In this document: positions 1 to 8,154 of the stretch, one piece after another
How the letters are laid out: each line of letters opens with the position of its first letter
Position numbering within the stretch: position 1 is the stretch's first letter
DNA from: Pseudomonadota bacterium
Lineage (GTDB): Bacteria > Pseudomonadota > Gammaproteobacteria > Acidiferrobacterales > Acidiferrobacteraceae
DNA: 8,154 nt
Reading direction: 5' to 3'
Assembly (NCBI GenBank): GCA_021795255.1
Contig: JAJYPQ010000151.1
Span: 1-8,154 of the forward strand
The notes under the pieces: model-generated
Databases searched by the model: none
What the model saw: only the letters and a program-made list of their open reading frames with translations
What the model was told of the DNA's origin: nothing
Program-made: the position numbers and the translations under genes

Positions 1-126
1 ACACGACGTCGGTCACGATGGATCGGAATCCGTGGTCATCTTCGATCGGAATGCGCGGTCAAGATGAATCGGAATCCGTGGTCACGTTCGATCGGAATCC
101 TTGGTCATCTTGCTTCGGAATATGCA
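1..126. mobile_element. Terminal region of an insertion sequence, probably IS21-type (partial)
   Basis: The sequence shows an 18-bp motif (GATCGGAATCCGTGGTCA and close variants) at an exact 23-bp period, finishing with a shortened copy that ends in TGCA at 123-126. Arrays of such internal repeats near a terminus, with a CA-3' end, are typical of IS21-family elements (istA/istB type), whose ends carry multiple terminal repeats bound by the transposase. No transposase gene is visible, because the element body would lie left of base 1. The element stops one base before the first CRISPR repeat. Assignment to IS21 rests on the look of the repeats from memory, not on a database match. A different mobile element, or another kind of iterated protein-binding site, remains possible. 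Confidence 0.55.
21..107 (+). repeat. Four 18-bp direct repeats at a 23-bp period
   Basis: Copies lie at 21-38, 44-61, 67-84 and 90-107. The consensus is GATCGGAATCCGTGGTCA, each copy is separated by 5 bp, and each differs from the consensus by none to two bases. The tail GGTCA of an earlier copy sits in register at 11-15. A last, shortened copy (TTCGGAAT then TGCA) follows at 113-126. The constant 23-bp period is about two helical turns, so all copies face one side of the DNA, as expected for repeated binding sites of one protein. Confidence 0.85.
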
Positions 127-127
127 A

Positions 128-373
128 GTTCGAAGGCTTGACCTGATGAAGAAGGGATTAAGACCCTGCGCACGAATGAACTCGACCATTGATTGGGTTC
201 GAAGGCTTGACCTGATGAAGAAGGGATTAAGACCAAGGTATTTCCGACCGATAGTTAGTTGCATGTGTTCGAAGGCTTGACCTGATGAAGAGGGGAGGGA
301 GATATGGATGAAGAAACCGGCCCTTTCAACTGGTAAGTTGGAAGGCTTGACCTCATGAAGAGCGGATTAGGAC
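128..373 (+). CRISPR. Short CRISPR array: four 37-nt repeats, three spacers, degenerate at the right end
   Basis: Repeats lie at 128-164, 197-233, 267-303 and 337-373 (periods 69, 70 and 70), with spacers at 165-196 (32 nt), 234-266 (33 nt) and 304-336 (33 nt). Repeats 1 and 2 are identical; they begin GTTCGAAGGCTTGACC and end AAGGGATTAAGAC. Repeats 3 and 4 each differ at five positions, all substitutions in register, and in repeat 3 these fall in the last 12 bases. The terminal eight bases, ATTAAGAC, resemble the ATTGAAAC-type 5' tag of type III crRNAs. This sets the reading direction as plus, opposite to the cmr operon. Degenerate repeats mark the leader-distal end, so the leader should lie to the left, where an IS end now sits. 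No cas6 is in the window. Confidence 0.9.
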
Positions 374-433
374 ATAATCTGTTGGTTGCAGATTTTCATC
401 TTGCTGGGCGACGCTATTTGAAAAGAGGGTAAA

Positions 434-619
434 ATGAAGAAGGCGGTAATAGTATTGTTAGTGGCTGCATCGCTAGCGGGGTGTGGAAGCGTGAACCATA
501 CTTTAGCCCAGATTAAGGGATACCAAAAAGTCTGCGTCGGTGGTGTGGAGTACTACCAGTTCCCTCATGGGGCTGTAGTGGCATACAATCGGAGCGGACA
601 AGTAATTCCCTGTAATTGA
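434..619 (+). CDS. Small predicted lipoprotein (61 aa), function unknown
   Basis: The first 17 residues form a lipoprotein signal peptide: the positive start MKK, a hydrophobic stretch VIVLLVAASL, and the lipobox LAGC with Cys17 as the lipidated residue. The mature part would be only about 45 residues and contains VCVGGVEYYQF, GAVVAYNRSGQ and a C-terminal IPCN. Its two later cysteines (Cys34 and Cys60) could form a disulfide in the periplasm. The start is supported by AGAGGG at 424-429, four bases before the ATG. I do not recognise a named family. Short lipoproteins with a VCxxGVxY...GxxxxC pattern occur in phages and plasmids, so a phage or plasmid origin is a guess. Base composition is visibly more AT-rich than the cmr operon. 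It sits just after the CRISPR array with no operon partner. Confidence 0.7.
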   Translation: MKKAVIVLLVAASLAGCGSVNHTLAQIKGYQKVCVGGVEYYQFPHGAVVAYNRSGQVIPCN

Positions 620-1069
620 GATCACGGCGAATAAGAAATGTCTGGAACTCGGATTTCGCTAATTGCATGGTCTAGAGATTGCTAGGGAACGGAACGTGCA
701 GAGGCCAAATGTGCCACCCCAATCAGGCGCCCTCTTATCGAGTTGGATGTCCTCTTGGCCCTCGGTCGGAATTCCGGACTGATTACTACGCCTTTGTCAG
801 TCGCAAGGGCCGTCGGGAAGGCGCCATAGACATTGGTCAGTGCGCGGGTGACGAAGGGGAGATGGGCGTTGTTGTTCTCGAGAACCGGTTTATATGGAGC
901 GGTGCTGACGGGACGCGGCCTGTGCGGTCAAGCGGGACAGGGGGGGGTTGCCCGGGGCGGTGCGGTAGCGCGCCGCATCGTGCGCCAGGGTGTCCCGTGC
1001 ATAAGCGGTCCTGGCGGGCAGCCGAGGCCAGGCCGCGGCCAATCCACTCTCCACGTCGGCACCAAGCCC
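620..1069. other. Stretch with no supportable gene
   Basis: Open frames exist on both strands, but none gives a recognisable domain, a good ribosome site or consistent codon use; they are the long chance frames expected in GC-rich DNA. Composition changes inside the stretch: about 620-700 is fairly AT-rich like the preceding lipoprotein gene, and beyond that it becomes strongly GC-rich. A run of eight G lies at 940-947. No tRNA, rRNA, strong inverted repeat or terminator was seen. It may be decayed remains of genes at a junction between segments of different origin. Confidence 0.5.
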
Positions 1070-1322
1070 ATGACAAAAATTGGCCGTAACGATCCCCGCC
1101 CCTGCGGCAGCGGAAAGAAGTACAAGCACCGCTGGCGGCTGGCGATGGCGTACGAGGCGCGCGGCGATCGGCGCCAAGCGGCCAAGCACTATCGCCTGGC
1201 CCTGCTCATCGTCGACGAGCCCAGCGACTACGATCCGGAAACCCGCGCACTTTGTCAACAAACTGAACGCGCTCGATCCGTCAAATACCCCACCGGATCC
1301 CTCGGCCGACGTCCCGCGATGA
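1070..1322 (+). pseudogene. Decayed SEC-C motif / TPR-like protein with probable frameshift
   Basis: The frame starting at ATG 1070 encodes MTKIGRNDPRPCGSGKKYKH, clearly derived from the SEC-C zinc motif (IGRNDPCPCGSGKKYKxCC) seen at the SecA C-terminus and in many small proteins. Three of the four zinc cysteines are replaced: the first Cys of CPC is Arg, and the final CC pair is Arg-Trp. A TPR-like helix pair follows (AMAYEARGDRRQAAKHYRLAL). Near 1250 the coding signal seems to move to the +1 frame, which reads FVNKLNALDPSNTPPDPS and stops at 1320-1322. Without the shift, the original frame runs on to 1378 as unconvincing sequence. No clear ribosome site precedes the ATG. I infer a broken gene. 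The alternative is a live 102-residue protein ending at 1378. Confidence 0.55.
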
Positions 1323-1457
1323 CCCATGGCCATGTTTTCCCATCACCCTGGCGTTCACGGGACATACAGCCACGGTAAGCCGAGGAAAGCGAGAGATGTA
1401 GCGAAGGTTCGGAGACGCCTGGGCACACACCAACACAGTGCACATGGGCGGTGTTGT

Positions 1458-1754
1458 TCAACGCTCGATCCGCTCCGCCCAATATTCCTCCACATGGGCT
1501 CCGTAACAGCACATCTCCTCTGCTGTGAGTTCTCGACCGCGCGCCTCGATGGGCAGGTCCAACGACAAATGCAGATACCGAGCCCCCTTTGCGCAGACCT
1601 GCGCGACGAGGTTCATGGGGAGCGAGCCAATTACCACGTCGCCCGCCTTCACGGCGTTGGGCTCGAGATGCTTGATAAAGCGCTCTACAGCGATCCCTTG
1701 TTGCTCAGCCCACTCGCGCGCGCCGGGATGGCGGGTGACAAAAAGGTTAGCCAC
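1458..1754 (-). CDS. csx16: CRISPR-associated protein Csx16 (98 aa), proposed ring nuclease
   Basis: The small protein has the hallmarks of the Csx16 family (formerly the VVA1548-type CRISPR-associated family): FVTRHPGAREW at residues 5-15, GDVVIGSLPMNLVAQVCAKG at about 38-57, YLHLSLDLP at 60-68, and ARGREL with a following acidic helix from 71. Length is normal for the family. Csx16 genes accompany type III systems, and comparative work places them among proteins that bind or degrade cyclic oligoadenylate, the second messenger made by Cas10; a ring-nuclease role here is inference from family. The start is GTG, four bases after the cmr6 stop, with only a weak ribosome site (GGCGGA about 10 nt upstream), so translation is probably coupled to cmr6. 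It is the last gene of the operon. No CARF effector is in the window. Confidence 0.88.
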   Translation of the reverse strand: MANLFVTRHPGAREWAEQQGIAVERFIKHLEPNAVKAGDVVIGSLPMNLVAQVCAKGARYLHLSLDLPIEARGRELTAEEMCCYGAHVEEYWAERIER

Positions 1755-1758
1755 GTTC

Positions 1759-3213
1759 TTATTTTCCGCCGAGCCAGGATTTTACCAGCAATGTGTTCTG
1801 ATACTCGCGATCCTTCTCCGGTTTTTTCGCCTGGCTGGTTTCTTTCCACTGGCCTTTGGTGGTTTGCATGGTCTTCAGCAACCACTGCGCGACGGCGATC
1901 CTTTCATCGCCTGTCCAACGCCCTTGTTTTACCGCGCCAATGACGGCGGAGACCTCCGGTTGCTGCCTGTCTGGGCGTGTATCCAAGAGCTCTCGGATCG
2001 AACGCTCAATGGGGCTAAGCCTCGCAAGTTCGGCCTCTCTTTGGGCGGCCCGCCTTCCTTCTTCCTCGGCCCTGCGCGCTTCCTCTTCTCGCCTTGCAGA
2101 ATCCGCCTCGGCGCGCTTTTTAGCCTCGATATCAGGTTGCATCGCCCCGTAACCCACCGCCGTCTTAGCACCGAAGCCGAGCCACTGGAACGCATGGGCG
2201 AAAGCCGCTTCAAGCAGGGTTTTCCAGCGGTCCCCCGTGGCAATGTCCGGTCTAACTTGGTGCAAATGCGCGAGGTCGCATTGCACATGGAACACGAAAG
2301 CCGATCCGGGCGGCACGGTAAGGAAGCTGATGGGAGTGGGCTGGCCGGATTCGTGGGGAGACGCCGCTCCTTGCTGGTCTTTCTTTGGCTGGTAATAATG
2401 GCTTTGATGCGGCGTCATGATGTCGACCGCGAGGCTGTCGCCCTTGATTTGCGGAACGACATCCCAAAAGACTAATGCGCCGCGCAGATGGTGGGTGTCA
2501 CCGTTGGGGGCTTCGCTGCCGAATAGCGCATCGAGCATGGAGAACGTCACGGGTTGTTTGTTTTTGTCGAGCGCGGCGCAGCGTTTCTCGCCACCACCGT
2601 GCATGACCGTGTAGCACTTGTCCTCTTTCCAGCCATGCGCCTCGCCCCAGTCGCCGCTCGCCAGTTCACGCGCCGCCTGCCGCAGCACGCCCTTGACGCC
2701 GGAACCGGGCAGGTACGGCAGGCCGTAAGGGTTGAGGAAGGCGAAACCATTTTCCAGCGGGTGCTCGTTGCCGAGGCCGGTGGTAAAAGGGGCGGTGGCG
2801 AGGGCGTTAAGGCAGAGCAGCGCCTCGCCTGGGAACGCTCTGGCGATCGCAGTCTGACGTTCGCATAAACCCTTCATCATAGGCTGCCACGGTTTGAGGC
2901 CTAGATCTGACTTGGGCTTGGTCCTTCTGGGTTTTTCCTCCTCGAACGAAGGTGCTTTGCAGGCTGCGATAGTACAGGCGTATTGGTCGTTCGGCAGGTC
3001 ATCCCATTCCGGTCCGGACTTTCCTGCTTTCTGTTGGCCGGTTTTCTTGTCGATCCTCGGAACCCGATCTTTCATGCGCCAATCGACGGTGTCAGTTTCC
3101 TGGTTATCGCCCCACACTGCGAAGTAGAGCATAAAGCGATGCCCCGGCGGTGCCGAGAGATAAAACTGCGAGTCATCTTTTTGGAGATATCGAGGAACAG
3201 CAGCAATCGGCAT
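1759..3213 (-). CDS. cmr6: Type III-B RAMP protein Cmr6, long form (484 aa)
   Basis: Cmr6 is a Cas7-like RAMP subunit capping the crRNA backbone at the 3' end of the crRNA in the Cmr complex. The RAMP core runs from about residue 130 to 360: FTTGLGNEHPLENG near 143-156, the glycine loop LPGSGVKGVLRQAAR at 168-182, and a closing LGFGAKTAVGYGAM near 345-358. Residues 1-125 form an N-terminal extension (PPGHRFMLYFAVW). From about 360 to 484 there is a C-terminal extension: a charged coiled coil of Arg, Glu and Ala (about 363-398), then a helical domain with ELLDTRPD and IAVAQWLLKTM. I start at MPIAAVPRYL because AAGGAAGGTGAG lies just before it and the ATG follows the cmr5 stop by one base. An upstream in-frame ATG at 3270 would overlap cmr5 by 56 bp and add 19 unconvincing residues. 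Confidence 0.93.
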   Translation of the reverse strand: MPIAAVPRYLQKDDSQFYLSAPPGHRFMLYFAVWGDNQETDTVDWRMKDRVPRIDKKTGQQKAGKSGPEWDDLPNDQYACTIAACKAPSFEEEKPRRTKPKSDLGLKPWQPMMKGLCERQTAIARAFPGEALLCLNALATAPFTTGLGNEHPLENGFAFLNPYGLPYLPGSGVKGVLRQAARELASGDWGEAHGWKEDKCYTVMHGGGEKRCAALDKNKQPVTFSMLDALFGSEAPNGDTHHLRGALVFWDVVPQIKGDSLAVDIMTPHQSHYYQPKKDQQGAASPHESGQPTPISFLTVPPGSAFVFHVQCDLAHLHQVRPDIATGDRWKTLLEAAFAHAFQWLGFGAKTAVGYGAMQPDIEAKKRAEADSARREEEARRAEEEGRRAAQREAELARLSPIERSIRELLDTRPDRQQPEVSAVIGAVKQGRWTGDERIAVAQWLLKTMQTTKGQWKETSQAKKPEKDREYQNTLLVKSWLGGK

Positions 3214-3214
3214 G

Positions 3215-5682
<2,468 letters not shown>

Positions 5683-5686
<4 letters not shown>

Positions 5687-8154
5687 TCGATCTCTCCGCT
5701 GCGGGTTTCCCGGGCCAGGAACTCGGCCACGGTGAGGAAGTGTTCCAGCCATTTGAGGCTGTCTTTTTGTTGCGTCGCCGCGAGCGTAGCAAGCCGTTTG
5801 GCGAGGCCAGGCGCTTGCGCTTTGGGCTCACCGGCGGATTGCCGTGCGAGCTGGAAGGCGAGCAGCGATTCGAGCATCTCGGGTTTGCCTTTCGGGTCCG
5901 GCAGATCGGTCAGCCATTCCAGGCTATGATAGACGGCGCGGCGCGACGTGCTTTCATCTGCGAGAAAGGCGCGCAGATCGTCGAGCAACATCACCGGCTC
6001 GCCCCATTTTTCAGTGACGCAAAGCGCGCCGCCGGAACGCTTGATAACGGTGATGGAGAACGCATCGCGCCCACCCTCGGCCTTGGCGCGCTTTTCCGCT
6101 GCCCGAAGCTCGCGTAATACTACGCCGAGCGGCGCCTGGTGATGGGCGATGACTGCACCGGCGGATGCGGTAGCCTGCTTGCCCATCATGCGCATCAGGC
6201 GGCCGTTGAGATACGCAAACCCTCCCTTGCAGACCAGCTTGTCGCGCTTGCGCAGCTCGCCCCAATCGACCGACTCATCCTCCGGCACCATACCGCTGTA
6301 GGCATGGCGCAGGCGCCGCATGGTGGGCAGCAGGTCGGCTACCGGTAGCATGGCGAGTGCGTCGTCGCCCCCTGCGTAAATGACGCGGCCCAGATGCTCG
6401 TTCTCGACGACATGGCGCACCACGGTTTGGGAAAAGTCATTGAGCGCGCCGGAAATGGCGAGATGTCGATTGGGCGAGATCGGGCGTTTTTGGGCGCCAT
6501 AATCGCGGATAAGCTCCTGTTTGCAGGCGCATTCATCGAAACCCTGTTGTATCTGCGGATGAAAGCTCTCGCGGTATGAGATGCAAGTCTTCTCGTCGCC
6601 CGAGAGAATGCGGCCCATGTGGTCGCCGTCCATCATCAGCAGGGCGTAGTAAGTTTCAGGTTTATGACCGAGCAGCCCTTTAACTTCGGACTCAAGCCGA
6701 TGAAGCCGTTCTTCGTCGTTGTGCTCTTCGGATTCCCGTAGGCGGTCCAGAGCGGCGGGAATTCGCGCCGCGAGCGAACTGCGCAAGTTGGCGAGTGATC
6801 GCGGCAAGGCGGGCGCTCGGTCGTCGTCTAATACGAGACCTTTGAGTCGATCTTGCGCATTCGATTTGGACAATTGTCTATTGAGTGATTCAAGATTCCG
6901 AGCCAGCGCCATGGTGTGCGTGGACACGACAAAGCGTCCGATGGCTTTCGCTGCGCCGTCATCTTTTGGGTTGAGCGCCTTACCAACTTGCTCCGCGAAG
7001 ATCGTTGGCCACAGGCGTTTGATCGCAGGCAGCGCGCCGAGGTGCTCGCCCTTCTTGGCCCATGAAGGTTTCTCGTCGGCGATTTTCGTCCAGAGCGTTT
7101 CGACATGCTCGCCCTCCTTGAACCTAATGTCCTTGCGACTCCTGCGCTTGCCTGCAGGGATGCAAAGCTGGTCTTTGTCGGTTGTCAGCCACTCGGTTTC
7201 TCCGGTGAGCGAACAGCGCCAGCCTTTTTGCTCGCTCTGGTCGAACGCCCGCGTACTTTTCGCTGCCGCCATAACACGCTCGGCGAGGTCGTAAACCGCC
7301 GGGTAGAGCACGCCGGGGTTAGGCGCAAAGAATGTGGTGTTGTCGTTCCAGTCGATTTCCTGTGCAAGAATCTGCCATGTAGGCGTGTCGAGAAACCCGC
7401 AGGCTTTCCCAGCTTCGACACCAAAGAACGGTGCCATAGCGTCCGACAGTGCACTCGTATCGAGATCGCTCTGTTTGGCCTTGTTGCGAGGTTTGATGAG
7501 CGAAAACGGCACGGCGGCCCAATGCACTTCAGGAAAGCCTGCGAGTTGTGCCTTCATCTGTTCATAGGGAGTGGTAGTGGTTTCCTTGTCATAGCCCGCC
7601 TCGTGCAGAAGGCGCATCACCACGTCATCACCCAGCGCCTTCAGCCAACCGCGCACCGCCGCCGTCACCTGCTCGGCAATCGCGCGTGCTTGGTTTGCAG
7701 GTACAATGGCAACGAAACGATTCGGCAGCGCGGCAGAGAACAGCAGGTTCGCGTCGGTACCGCCCTGCATCCAGTCGCAGCACTCGAATAGTTCATCGGG
7801 CAGATCCATCTCATCACGCAGCCAGATATCCACCTGCGAAATACCGCGCAGACGCGGGAAGAGAATCGCATCCGGGCCGAGCACTTCACACACCGGCTTC
7901 ATTGCCTCCCACGCCAGCCGCGAGAGCAGATGCGATCCTGCCCATAGGTCGGATGTGGTGCGTGCCGTCGCAATGAACCCCTGCACCGGGCCTATGGACA
8001 ACGCCAGCAGCGCAGCCTCACCATCAGGGTCGGCGGCAAATGCACCTGCGAAGGCCGAGGTGAGGTCCAGGTGATCCCAGATTGAATGATCGGGAATACG
8101 GGTGTCTGCGGGCAGCAGTCGCCACAGTGCGCCCAGTTTGCCGAAGTCATTGTC
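5683..8154 (-). CDS. cas10: Type III-B Cas10/Cmr2, cyclase-bearing large subunit (5' end outside the window)
   Basis: Cas10 (Cmr2) is the large subunit; on target-RNA binding its palm domain converts ATP to cyclic oligoadenylate. The visible part is 823 codons, and the frame stays open to the window edge, so the N-terminus and any HD nuclease domain are missing. Visible residues 11-39 read LPADTRIPDHSIWDHLDLTS and its flanks, and 52-78 read LSIGPVQGFIATARTTSDLW onward, both typical Cmr2. The first palm motif MMDGDHMGR is near 507-515. The second, YAGGDDALAML, has GGDD at 595-598 (bases 6361-6372), intact, so cyclase activity is expected. The zinc-ribbon region reads CSLTG and CIPAG (Cys314, Cys331), with the second Cys of each usual CxxC pair lost. 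A TTG at 7999-8001 is internal, not the start. It overlaps cmr3 by 4 bp. Confidence 0.96.

Noticed and set aside
82..264. Minus-strand open frame of 60 codons over the CRISPR repeats
   Set aside because: It is formed by translating the repeats themselves, giving a duplicated peptide, and is not a gene.
347..378. TTGACC and CATAAT as a promoter for the lipoprotein gene
   Set aside because: The spacing is about 20 bp, and the TTGACC is simply part of the CRISPR repeat; the match is too weak to call.
679..1089. Plus-strand open frame of 136 codons before the SEC-C gene
   Set aside because: Composition is unlike a normal protein (long Gly, Arg and Pro stretches), no ribosome site is seen, and it overlaps other equally long frames.
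890..1333. Minus-strand open frame of 147 codons across the SEC-C gene
   Set aside because: It is antisense to the recognisable SEC-C motif and shows no family signature.
1431..1456. Inverted repeat CAACAC/GTGTTG just after the csx16 stop as a terminator
   Set aside because: The stem is only 6 bp with a 14-nt loop and no T run follows on the minus strand, so it is not a convincing intrinsic terminator.
1525..2475. Long plus-strand open frame (316 codons) opposite cmr6
   Set aside because: It lies within cmr6 on the other strand, shows no recognisable domain, and is explained by codon bias of the real gene in GC-rich DNA.
7999..8001. TTG as the start codon of cas10
   Set aside because: The frame continues upstream to the window edge with typical Cmr2 sequence (LPADTRIPDHSIWDHLDLTS), so the TTG is an internal Leu codon.

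Overview
The window holds the 3' part of a type III-B (Cmr) CRISPR-Cas operon on the minus strand. To its left lie a small, decaying CRISPR array, an insertion-sequence end and a stretch of low coding content. The high GC of the operon, the proteobacterial style of the Cmr proteins and the presence of Csx16 suggest a Gram-negative proteobacterium, most likely beta or gamma. The small lipoprotein gene with a lipobox agrees with a Gram-negative host. This assignment is inference; no rRNA or taxonomic marker is present.

Layout from left to right. Bases 1-126 carry an 18-bp motif repeated at an exact 23-bp period and ending in TGCA, which looks like the multiple terminal repeats at one end of an IS21-type element. 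Directly beside it, at 128-373, is a four-repeat, three-spacer CRISPR array (37-nt repeats, 69-70-nt period). It reads on the plus strand, and its last two repeats are degenerate. A small lipoprotein gene follows (434-619, plus), then about 450 bp with no supportable gene. Next is a decayed SEC-C/TPR gene (1070-1322, plus) that has lost three of four zinc cysteines and probably carries a frameshift.

From 1458 to the right edge everything reads on the minus strand as one tightly packed operon. In transcription order it is cas10/cmr2 (5' end outside the window), cmr3, cmr4, cmr5, cmr6 and csx16. Junctions are ATGA overlaps or gaps of 13 nt or less, so the genes are very likely co-transcribed and partly translationally coupled. 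The promoter, and cmr1 if present, lie beyond the right edge.

How the genes work together (family knowledge): Cas10 and Cmr3-Cmr6 (with Cmr1) form a crRNA-guided complex that recognises foreign RNA. Cmr4 subunits cut the target RNA through an Asp that is present here. Cas10 carries an intact GGDD cyclase motif and should make cyclic oligoadenylate on target binding. Csx16 belongs to a family proposed to be ring nucleases that degrade this signal. The matching CARF-type effector, Cas6 and Cas1/Cas2 are not in the window. All six operon genes belong to described families. The less ordinary points are the IS end abutting the array, the Cas10 zinc ribbon that has lost half its cysteines, the long C-terminal extension of Cmr6, and the csx16 gene locked to the operon's 3' end with no effector in view.
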